From the NCBI GenBank assembly GCA_014379965.1, contig JACMKU010000095.1, positions 1 through 58,596 of the forward strand: 58,596 bases of DNA, given 5' to 3'. The notes below the pieces were generated by a model. It was not told the DNA's origin. It did not search any database and saw nothing but the letters and a program-made list of their open reading frames with translations. The stretch comes from Chitinophagaceae bacterium. GTDB lineage: Bacteria > Bacteroidota > Bacteroidia > Chitinophagales > Chitinophagaceae. Position 1 is the first letter of the stretch. Every line of letters starts with the position of its first letter. Made by a program: the position numbers and the translations under genes. Positions 1 through 6,092 of this stretch are shown here, piece after piece.

Positions 1-1
1 A

Positions 2-76
2 ACACCTGATCCGGACATTGAGGTGGAAAAACCTTTAATAATGGCTGAATTGCGGAATGGCTTGATGGCTCAATGA
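2..76 (+). CDS. C-terminal end of an unidentified protein (cut by window edge)
   Basis: An open frame enters from the left edge and ends at a TGA at 74-76, giving the last 24 residues of a protein (ending ...AELRNGLMAQ). The tail contains PDIEVEKP, a string resembling C-termini of some S41-type processing peptidases, but 24 residues are too few for a call. It ends 37 bp before the tRNA-Arg gene and reads toward it. Function unknown. Confidence 0.35.
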   Translation, partial: TPDPDIEVEKPLIMAELRNGLMAQ

Positions 77-113
77 AAAAATATCATACTTTTGCAACTC
101 TTTTTGAAGAACT

Positions 114-185
114 GGTTGCGTAGTTCAATGGATAGAATAGAAGTTTCCTAAACTTTTGATACAGGTTCGATTCCTGTCGGGACTA
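114..185 (+). tRNA. tRNA-Arg (anticodon CCU), acceptor arm imperfect
   Basis: A cloverleaf can be drawn by eye. D arm is 123-138, anticodon stem 140-144/152-156 with loop TTCCTAA (anticodon CCT at 147-149), four-base variable loop, and T arm 161-177 with loop TTCGATT. The 3' acceptor strand is 178-184, discriminator A185, followed by CA. The 5' acceptor strand GGTTGCG pairs with it through two G-U wobbles and one G-G mismatch (118/180), weaker than expected. That fits a 5' half altered by recombination, or a gene that is no longer optimal. The 3' end is duplicated 3.4 kb downstream. Confidence 0.7.
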
Positions 186-187
186 CA
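164..187 (+). repeat. 24-bp tRNA-Arg 3'-end direct repeat (att-like, left copy)
   Basis: The last 24 bp of the tRNA region, from the T stem to the CA end, recur exactly at 3629-3652 in the same orientation. Duplication of a tRNA 3' end around a cargo segment is the known footprint of tyrosine-recombinase integration. No integrase gene lies between the two copies, so calling this an attachment site is inference. Confidence 0.55.
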
Positions 188-432
188 AAATGTCCGTTTT
201 GGGCAGAAACGGGAAGGTTTGGGCAGATTTGGGACGGTAAAGGCCAAAAAAGGACAATAATCTAATTAGATATGGTTCGAGTTTTAAGGCCTTCATTGGG
301 CTTTGTATTTTCAGCATAATAAATAATCAGGATCGTTTGCAGCCCTTACAAATCTTTTTTTCATTTTTCTCGTAACTATTCTTTAGCCGATTACTAAACG
401 GGCTGTATTTCTTATAAACAAAACCATTGAAA

Positions 433-1593
433 ATGAAACCTGCGATAACCAAATGTTCTTTAATCCCAAAGTCAAATGCGTTTACAGCCACATTTACAGC
501 TCTCATATTTGTCTTGGCCTCTTGTGGCGATAGCGACAAGAGCTCAACAAATACAAGCGATACATCAACCACAGCTACAACCGATAATGCTAAGCCTTCT
601 GATTTAAAACCGGCAAGCCCTAAGCCGGATTGGGGTAAAGACATGACAGACCCAATGACAGTAGTGATTGAAAAATTAAAAAGTTACAATGCACCACCAT
701 TAACTTCCTTATCGGCACAAGAAGCACGTAAGCAACCTTCACCTGCAGACGCAGCTATGGCTGTTATGCAAGAGCATAAAATAGCACAGCCAGCAAACAA
801 CGTTGATACAACAGGCAAAGACATTCCGGTAGCAGGCGGTCAAATACACCTTCGCATTTATACACCAAAAACCGGTAAAGACGCTTATCCTGTTATCGTT
901 TATTATCATGGCGGTGGATGGGTGATAGCAGACTTAAATACTTATAATGCATCTGCACAAGGTTTAGCTAACCAGGCAGAAGCCGTAGTTGTTTCAGTAG
1001 CTTACAGGCAAGCACCGGAGCACAAGTTTCCAACAGCACATAACGATAGCTATGCAGCTTATGAGTGGACGGTTAAAAATGCAGCATCAATAAAAGGAGA
1101 CCCCAAGCATATTGCCTTGGTAGGTGAAAGTGCAGGCGGTAACCTTGCAGCTTCTGTAAGTATGATGGCAAGGGATAAAGGAATGCAGTTACCCATACAC
1201 CAGGTGCTTGTGTACCCCATTGCAGGTTACGATTTCAACACACCTTCGTATAAAGAAAGTGATAGTACCAAGCCATTAAGTACAGGCTTGATGAAATGGT
1301 TTTTTGAGAAGTATTTAAACAGTCCTGCTGATGGTAAAAATCCAATGATTTCGTTAGTAACTGCTAATCTGAAAGGATTACCATCAACAACTATTATAGC
1401 AGCCGAATACGACCCGTTAAGAAGTGAGGGAGAAATGTTATCAGATAATTTAAAGAAAGCAGATGTGAGTACGACTTATAAGCACTATAAAGGTGTAACA
1501 CACGAGTTCTTTGGTATGGCCGCAATAGTGCCGGAGGCAAAAGAAGCACAAGGCTTTGCAGTGGATGAATTAAAAAAGGCTTTTAAAAGATAA
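433..1593 (+). CDS. Lipoprotein alpha/beta hydrolase (HSL-type esterase)
   Basis: This 386-residue protein begins with an export signal ending in lipobox LASC (Cys31), followed by a Thr/Ser-rich linker, so it is probably anchored outside the cytoplasmic membrane. The catalytic domain has the hormone-sensitive-lipase signatures: oxyanion motif HGGGW at 159-163, nucleophile Ser233 in GESAGG, Asp327 in EYDPLRSEGE and His357 in THEFFG, giving a complete triad. The family hydrolyses short-chain carboxylesters; the substrate is unknown. ATG 433 is used because an in-frame upstream codon is only TTG. A terminator follows 25 bp downstream. It is the one clearly intact gene between the two tRNA-Arg ends, so it may be cargo. 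Confidence 0.88.
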   Translation: MKPAITKCSLIPKSNAFTATFTALIFVLASCGDSDKSSTNTSDTSTTATTDNAKPSDLKPASPKPDWGKDMTDPMTVVIEKLKSYNAPPLTSLSAQEARKQPSPADAAMAVMQEHKIAQPANNVDTTGKDIPVAGGQIHLRIYTPKTGKDAYPVIVYYHGGGWVIADLNTYNASAQGLANQAEAVVVSVAYRQAPEHKFPTAHNDSYAAYEWTVKNAASIKGDPKHIALVGESAGGNLAASVSMMARDKGMQLPIHQVLVYPIAGYDFNTPSYKESDSTKPLSTGLMKWFFEKYLNSPADGKNPMISLVTANLKGLPSTTIIAAEYDPLRSEGEMLSDNLKKADVSTTYKHYKGVTHEFFGMAAIVPEAKEAQGFAVDELKKAFKR

Positions 1594-1617
1594 TTACAAA
1601 TATTATAGATTGTACCT

Positions 1618-1640
1618 AGCCCCTTTGTAGGGGCTTTCTT
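1618..1640 (+). terminator. Rho-independent terminator after the esterase
   Basis: A 7-bp stem (AGCCCCT/AGGGGCT) with a TTGT loop is followed by TTTCTT, 24 bp after the esterase stop codon. Confidence 0.8.
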
Positions 1641-1802
1641 ATTAAAGGAGATGGGCCAGCCTATACATTTTATTTTACCTAAGCCTCTATTACCTGTAGA
1701 ACCGCGGTCGCCATCATAGAGATTAATTGTGCGAACCTTTGTATGCAACATGCTTTTTGTTGGACTGGCCTCTAAGACTTAATATGGTTGAAGCGTCACA
1801 AG

Positions 1803-2120
1803 CTAACTATCATGATGACTCAAAAACACAGGGGTTCTTCTCTCAAGTAGTTCTATTTTATGATGGGCCGCTACAAAATCCGGGAGCCGCTTGACAGCAG
1901 TAAAAATGATCTGCCGTATCTCGATCAGGGCCGGATAATCATCTTGTTTCGGCAGCCGTTGATTAAAATCAGTTTTTACGGTAATCTCCTTTCCAAATTC
2001 GGCAATGAGGTCAGCATCGATGAGTTCTGCAAAGACATAACAGGGACTTGCTGAACTATCTATAAAAACAATACAACTGGATCGTTTATTCCGGAAAAGA
2101 AACTCAATGGGTAAATCCAT
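1803..2120 (-). CDS. Hypothetical protein, 105 aa
   Basis: The family is not recognised. The sequence is soluble-looking with mixed composition and contains a central stretch FAELIDADLIAEFGKEITVKT, plausible for a small folded alpha/beta protein. It lies 55 bp downstream of the truncated sigma-like gene on the same strand and is probably co-transcribed with it. Given the decay of its neighbours it may itself be a remnant. It starts at ATG; there is no signal peptide or membrane segment. Confidence 0.5.
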   Translation of the reverse strand: MDLPIEFLFRNKRSSCIVFIDSSASPCYVFAELIDADLIAEFGKEITVKTDFNQRLPKQDDYPALIEIRQIIFTAVKRLPDFVAAHHKIELLERRTPVFLSHHDS

Positions 2121-2175
2121 GGTTCGTGAATTTATAAAGTAGTCAAATGCACAATACAGAGGTAGCTGTAGCCTA

Positions 2176-2508
2176 TTATCTAATGGAAAGAGAACCTGTT
2201 CGGAAAGATATTTTCGGATTTAGCTTCTGCAATATCACTTCTTTCGGCAGATGCAAAACTTCCTTACACTGCTGGATTGTTATTTTCACCATCCATATAA
2301 ACAACCTACTCTTTGCTGAATCATAGGATTTAATTTGCAGCCAAAAATTCAAAAAGCTTTCTTCGAGAATAACAGAAGCAATGGAATTGTCCGGCTCCAG
2401 CTTTAATATCATTCCGTATAGAGAGGGTGCATAACAGTCATATAGCCAACCAAAAGCTGCTACGTTTTTTTCCTTTAATTGCCGCACTATATCCACTTCC
2501 ACCAACAT
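2176..2508 (-). CDS. Truncated ECF sigma-70-like protein (region 2 only)
   Basis: The 110 residues match the region-2 half of Bacteroidota ECF sigma factors: a QLKEKNVAAFGWLYDCYAPSLYG helix, then an acidic EESFLNFWLQIKSYD segment and LFIWMVKITIQQCKE. Region 2 binds RNA-polymerase core and the -10 element. The expected region-4 helix-turn-helix (about 60-70 more residues) is absent, and the protein ends in a short unrelated tail. Known ECF factors run about 170-200 aa, so this is probably a truncated gene, although region-2-only proteins could act as decoys. ATG 2508 is chosen over an upstream TTG. Confidence 0.6.
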   Translation of the reverse strand: MLVEVDIVRQLKEKNVAAFGWLYDCYAPSLYGMILKLEPDNSIASVILEESFLNFWLQIKSYDSAKSRLFIWMVKITIQQCKEVLHLPKEVILQKLNPKISFRTGSLSIR

Positions 2509-2581
2509 AGGTAAACGCAATTTTATTAGGAATAATTTTCAGGGGCAGGACTAAAACAAATCTTACTACTGTGTTGCCGAA

Positions 2582-2933
2582 TCAACTTTCATAGCCGCTC
2601 TTAATAATCGTAAAGATCATTTTAAACTGCTGAGCGGCATTAATACAGTGCTTTGTATGGGCTGGAATGGTAATGCCCTCACCCAGTTTTAGCTTGTATT
2701 TTTTATTGTTAATGCCCACTTGCGCGGCACCATCAATGATTTGGATGTAGTTATCAAAGGCTAATGTCTTTTCTGCTAATTCTTCACCTGCATCCAGCGA
2801 TGAAACCGTTACGTTTCCTGTTGTTTTCTTAATGATCGTTTTACTAAAACAGCGTTGGGTCATATTCAGTGATTTCAACAATGATGTGCGGTGTTGCTTT
2901 TTCAATTTCTGGCTTATCGATCTGGTTGCTCAT
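2582..2933 (-). pseudogene. Cupin-domain protein broken by a single-base frameshift
   Basis: Starting at ATG 2933, frame one reads MSNQIDKPEIEKATPHIIVE... and stops at TAG 2844-2846 after 29 residues. The next frame continues with FSKTIIKKTTGNVTVSSLDAG and runs to 2582 with a cupin core (IPAHTKHCINA, FKMIFTIIKSGYE). Removing one base from the four-A run at 2846-2849 (+ strand) would join both parts into one protein of about 116 residues, matching the usual length of this small stand-alone cupin family. It is either a decayed gene or a sequencing error in a homopolymer. The cupin is a beta-barrel; substrate unknown. Confidence 0.72.
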
Positions 2934-2961
2934 GCCGATGAGTGTTTAACGAATGAGTTTT

Positions 2962-3159
2962 TCATATCCTAAAACTCCCACTAACCAAGTGATAAATCGT
3001 TACATCATTAGGGTAGAATGTTACATAATTTCCTGATGCAATAAAGTTGAATTGCTGGCTTAGAGGTTTTCCAGTGCAATCAGGCGTTTGTGCTTCGTCT
3101 TTTTGAAGAACGATGGGGTAAGTCCGGTTGCTCCGTTGAATCGGCAGAATTGCGGACAT
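2962..3159 (-). CDS. Hypothetical protein, 65 aa
   Basis: The frame starts at ATG and ends 29 bp upstream of the broken cupin on the same strand, which suggests an old operon. The C-terminal part (FYPNDVTIYHLVSGSF) looks like natural beta-rich protein, but no family is recognised. It may be a fragment of a longer gene. Confidence 0.35.
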   Translation of the reverse strand: MSAILPIQRSNRTYPIVLQKDEAQTPDCTGKPLSQQFNFIASGNYVTFYPNDVTIYHLVSGSFRI

Positions 3160-3552
3160 AGAGACACTAATTGTAAGATATGGTTACAGATACACCTCAA
3201 AAACCTCGAACTTTTTATAGGTTAGTTTTACCCAGAAATACCCAATAAGGGACAAAAATCCCGTAAATCTTGGAGTAAAAGGTTCGAGTTTTCAACCCTT
3301 GGGGCTACAAATTTTCCCTATGTTTTACGCTTAAGTACTAAAGAGCGTCAATCATGATTACTATTACAAAGGTCATCGCAAAGATCTTGATGCTAGACTA
3401 CATCAGCATAATTCAGGGATGACAGAATCAATATGGCCTTACATCCCTTTTAAATTTGCTTATTTTGAAAAATTTGAGACGGAGAAGGAGGCAATAAGCA
3501 GAGAAAAATATTTCAAGACGGCTGCAGGCAGGGGATTTTTGAAAAAGGTGCT
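3160..3552. other. Intergenic segment without a recognisable gene
   Basis: AT-rich sequence. At 3281-3311 there is a stretch (GGTTCGAG ... GGGGCTACA) resembling a degenerate tRNA T arm and 3' end. At 271-283 the words GGTTCGAGTTTT also occur. No supported coding frame was seen. Confidence 0.4.
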
Positions 3553-3650
3553 TATCCCATAGTTCAAAAGAATAGAGGTTTCTAAACTTTGATACACCCG
3601 CCCGAACGTACCGTTCGGTACGGGCGGGGGTTCGATTCCTGTCGGGACTA
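3553..3650 (+). pseudogene. tRNA-Arg(CCU) pseudogene
   Basis: Base by base this follows the tRNA-Arg at 114-185 but is broken. The D loop has lost about four bases (GTTCAAAAGAAT), the anticodon loop reads TTCTAA with one C missing, and a 32-bp palindrome interrupts the T stem before the intact TTCGATT loop and CGGGACTACA end. It cannot fold as a working tRNA. It forms the right border of the 3.4-kb segment bounded by tRNA-Arg 3' ends. Confidence 0.75.
3597..3628. repeat. 32-bp GC-rich palindrome inserted in the tRNA pseudogene
   Basis: CCCGCCCG at the left pairs with CGGGCGGG at the right. The core can fold as CGAACG-TAC-CGTTCG or as TACCG-TT-CGGTA, so two inner hairpins compete. Compared with the tRNA at 114-185, the insertion lies cleanly between GATACA and GGTTCGATT. 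It is REP-like in size and GC content. Confidence 0.7.
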
Positions 3651-3652
3651 CA
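3629..3652 (+). repeat. 24-bp tRNA-Arg 3'-end direct repeat (att-like, right copy)
   Basis: Exact copy of 164-187. Together the two copies bracket about 3.4 kb. The direct repeat is seen; the integration history is inferred. Confidence 0.55.
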
Positions 3653-3711
3653 CACTTTACACTCACACGTTTTTGTTTTGCTTTTTATAAATAGCAATAT
3701 CTAACGTGTCC

Positions 3712-3921
3712 TTACTTACCCATTCGATACTCCAATATATCACCAGGTTGACAATCGAGCACTTTACAGATAGCCTCCAAAGTGCTAAAGCGAACAGCTT
3801 TTGCCTTCCCTGTTTTTAGAATAGAAAGATTAGAAAGGGTCAGATTTACCTTTTCAGAAAGTTCATTCAACGACATTTTACGCTTTGCCATCATTACATC
3901 CAGGTTTACTATTATCGGCAT
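3712..3921 (-). CDS. Small XRE-type (Cro/C1) repressor, YozG-like
   Basis: This 69-residue protein consists almost entirely of one helix-turn-helix: MSLNELSEKVNLTLSNLSILKTGKAKAVRFSTLEAICKVLDC, ending QPGDILEY. This is the compact class that usually pairs with DUF2975 membrane proteins. It starts 3 bp after the DUF2975 stop codon on the same strand, so the two are translated from one operon. It probably binds the twin palindromes at 4503-4538 and represses its own operon; that is inference. Confidence 0.85.
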   Translation of the reverse strand: MPIIVNLDVMMAKRKMSLNELSEKVNLTLSNLSILKTGKAKAVRFSTLEAICKVLDCQPGDILEYRMGK

Positions 3922-3924
3922 AGC

Positions 3925-4473
3925 TTATACAGTTAATTCGTTTTCCTTTTGTATTTCAATACCTTTTTTAAAAACCTGGGCAATAACTAAAAGTATTACA
4001 CCCATAAATAACCAAACATCGCCCCCTGCTAGCCTCAAACTTTGTAAATCAGGTATTTTAATCCCTTCACCCAGAATCATTTTCGTGTTTTTTGTTCCCC
4101 AAAGAGAAAAAAGTCCTATCCCCATTGCCAGGTAGGTAATTGTCAACAAAAACCTCCTTATTGATTCGTTGAACGGCTTCGACAGATTAAGTTGTTTATC
4201 ATAAAAAATCCTCACAATAAAGTAAAACATTATTGCCTTCAATATTGCTGCAATACACATCAAACTTGTAAGCGTAACATAATAGCTAAGATTGTGATGA
4301 TACAATTCTGATAAATCTGCCTGTGTCCAAAGTCTCTTTGCACCTTCTGGAGTAAGTAGCAATGTAGAAATAGTGTTAACCAAAAAGCCCCCGGCTTCAA
4401 TGCCGAGCCCGGCGAATATTATCCATGCGACTACATGTAGTGTTATTCGGAGATAGTGATTGGTGGTTGACAT
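3925..4473 (-). CDS. DUF2975 family membrane protein
   Basis: The 182-residue protein has four predicted membrane segments: about residues 8-35, 63-85, 105-128 and 148-168. The arrangement is that of DUF2975, a family of unknown biochemical function almost always found with a small XRE regulator, as here (3 bp upstream of it). An acting role as sensor or partner of the repressor is speculation. ATG 4473 is used; an in-frame TTG further upstream is less likely because it lies between the promoter-like -7 element and the start. Confidence 0.82.
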   Translation of the reverse strand: MSTTNHYLRITLHVVAWIIFAGLGIEAGGFLVNTISTLLLTPEGAKRLWTQADLSELYHHNLSYYVTLTSLMCIAAILKAIMFYFIVRIFYDKQLNLSKPFNESIRRFLLTITYLAMGIGLFSLWGTKNTKMILGEGIKIPDLQSLRLAGGDVWLFMGVILLVIAQVFKKGIEIQKENELTV

Positions 4474-4497
4474 AATTACAATATTTGAATTATGCCG

Positions 4498-4526
4498 CAA
4501 AGTAATAAATATTTATTAATAAACAA
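4498..4526 (-). promoter_or_regulatory. Candidate promoter of the DUF2975-XRE operon
   Basis: On the minus strand TTG (4524-4526) is followed by 18 bases and then TTACTTTG (4498-4505), close to the Bacteroidota housekeeping pattern TTG...TAnnTTTG. It lies 25 bp upstream of ATG 4473. Confidence 0.45.
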
Positions 4527-4538
4527 TAAATATTTATT
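4503..4538. promoter_or_regulatory. Twin palindromic operator candidate
   Basis: The perfect palindrome AATAAATATTTATT occurs at 4504-4517 and again at 4525-4538. The centres are 21 bp apart, i.e. two helical turns, so two repressor dimers would lie on one face of the helix. The first copy lies between the -33 and -7 candidates of the promoter driving DUF2975 and XRE; the second overlaps the -33 side. Autoregulation by the XRE protein is the natural reading. Confidence 0.6.
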
Positions 4539-4824
4539 ATGATTACATCTAATGCTACCTTAAAGGGAGGGTCAATACCTGTAGAACCCTTTCGGTTGAT
4601 GGTAGTTGGCTGTCTTCTTTTCGCCTCCATAGCAACCAAACGAATGATGGAGGAAATGATCCAGGGAGGTGCCACTGGGTGAAACGATTACTCACATATG
4701 GGCGGGAACTTGTAGGTAACTGGGTATTACTTTTGTAAAAAGTATCCAATTTTAGGTTAGGCAAGAAGACAGGGGGCTTTTCTGGGATGCATGCAAACCT
4801 TTAATAACTCATAGAAATTAGAAT
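4539..4824. other. Intergenic segment, no supported gene
   Basis: A 46-codon frame begins at ATG 4539 directly behind the operator and includes a hydrophobic stretch (MVVGCLLFASIA), but it has no recognisable relative or leader. Nothing else was seen. Confidence 0.3.
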
Positions 4825-5316
4825 ATGGTTTCGAATACTAATCGAATCATCACATTGTCAGAGACGGAAGAAGATGATTTAAACGCATTTTTCCAATTCC
4901 AACTCGACAACGAAGCAAATTACCTGGCAGCCTTCACAGCGAAAGACCCAAACGACAAGACGGCCTACATTGAGAAATACGCAAAGCATTTAGCTGACCC
5001 CACCATAAATATGAGGACCATAAAAATCAATGACGAAATCGTAGGTAGTCTAGCAAAATTTATTAGGGAAAATGACGCCGAGATCACGTACTGGATTGAC
5101 AGGAAATTTTGGGGACAGGGAGTTGCCTCAACCGCACTTAATGACTTTTTGAGAATTGAACAAACCAGGCCAATTTATGCGCGTGTTGCCTTTGACAATT
5201 ATGGATCACAGAAAATCCTGGAGAAATGTGGGTTTGTCAGAATCGGAAAGGATAAGGGGTTTGCCAATGCCCGACAGGCAGAAATTGAAGAATACATTTA
5301 TAAACTAGTTGGTTGA
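4825..5316 (+). CDS. GNAT family N-acetyltransferase
   Basis: This 163-residue protein has the GNAT fold. The acetyl-CoA pyrophosphate loop is RKFWGQGVAS (R/QxxGxG/A) near residue 95, preceded by the AEITYWID strand and followed by ARVAFDNYGSQKILEKCGFVRIGKDKG, the typical last helix-strand of the RimJ/Acetyltransf_3 group. It transfers acetyl from acetyl-CoA to an amine; the substrate is unknown. It stands alone. Confidence 0.88.
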   Translation: MVSNTNRIITLSETEEDDLNAFFQFQLDNEANYLAAFTAKDPNDKTAYIEKYAKHLADPTINMRTIKINDEIVGSLAKFIRENDAEITYWIDRKFWGQGVASTALNDFLRIEQTRPIYARVAFDNYGSQKILEKCGFVRIGKDKGFANARQAEIEEYIYKLVG

Positions 5317-5535
5317 CGCCGATATCCCAGGCCGGAACCTCACATCGGTTTGTCTTGGAAATGTCCCCTTTTTTCCCAGAAAGTTAAACACCGCCACACG
5401 ATAAGGCTCAAATCTAGGATCCCCAGAGGCTCCCTAACTCCTTACTTAGTTCCTCATTTCCTTAGAATCCAGGGCCGGTAGTGCTCGGGGAGATACCTTT
5501 TGAACTTGTGGCAACATTGTTGTGACTTAAAGGTC

Positions 5536-5940
5536 ATGGAGAGTACTAATACCACCAGGCGCACCGTCCTCATTGTTGATGATGATGAAGATCTGCTTAT
5601 ATTAATTCAGCATGCCTTATCTATGGAAGGGTTCGATCCTATCTGCTCCCCCAATGGAGTAAATATTATGGCGATCGTTGCCCGTAAGCATCCGGATATC
5701 GTCTTACTTGATATTCGCATGAACGGGATCGATGGAGTGACAATCTGCAAGGAGTTAAAACGCAATCCGGAAACGGCGTCCACGCCCGTTATCATGTTTT
5801 CAGCCAACGACAATATCAAAGCCATGAGCGAGGAATGTGGGGCAGATGGCTATATAACTAAACCTTTCCAAACGGATGTTTTTAGAGAAACGTTGAGGAG
5901 AGTGCTTCTTCTGCAACAACCAATCCATCCCCAATCATAA
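5536..5940 (+). CDS. Single-domain response regulator (CheY-like)
   Basis: The 134-residue protein is a receiver domain only: acidic pair in VLIVDDDEDLL, phospho-acceptor Asp59 in IVLLDIRM, switch residues in VIMFSAND and Lys109 in ITKPF. There is no output domain, so it must signal by protein contact, for example in a phosphorelay. ATG 5536 is preceded by AAAGGTC; an upstream frame start at 5500 would add an unlikely Cys-rich leader. The nearest kinase gene is the PAS kinase at 8808, separated by the pectate-lyase gene. Confidence 0.9.
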   Translation: MESTNTTRRTVLIVDDDEDLLILIQHALSMEGFDPICSPNGVNIMAIVARKHPDIVLLDIRMNGIDGVTICKELKRNPETASTPVIMFSANDNIKAMSEECGADGYITKPFQTDVFRETLRRVLLLQQPIHPQS

Positions 5941-6035
5941 GTCCTGATTTTAGGCTACAAGAATAAATTTATCATGTAGGTGAATGTCCGCCAAGGCAGC
6001 GATCGCTCCGTCGATAGTGGTGAAGAAATAACCAA

Positions 6036-6065
6036 AGATGCCCCGCAATCATTTGCGGGGCATCT
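6036..6065. terminator. Strong bidirectional terminator hairpin
   Basis: A 13-bp perfect stem (AGATGCCCCGCAA/TTGCGGGGCATCT) with a TCAT loop lies between the convergent response regulator and pectate-lyase-like genes. Short T-rich flanks exist on the minus side (TTTGGTTATTT). Confidence 0.8.
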
Positions 6066-6092
6066 TCATTAAATAAGTCTATCGGAGTGTTT

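Noticed and set aside
3428..3697. Minus-strand frames across the tRNA pseudogene
   Set aside because: They run through the tRNA-like sequence and palindrome; not credible coding sequence.
4539..4679. 46-codon frame with a hydrophobic stretch directly behind the twin palindrome
   Set aside because: No homology impression, no leader and no partner; it probably reads through regulatory DNA by chance.
4555..4764. Group II intron or transposase remnant suspected in the 4.5-4.8 kb gap
   Set aside because: No reverse-transcriptase motif, no domain V-like hairpin and no terminal repeats could be recognised.
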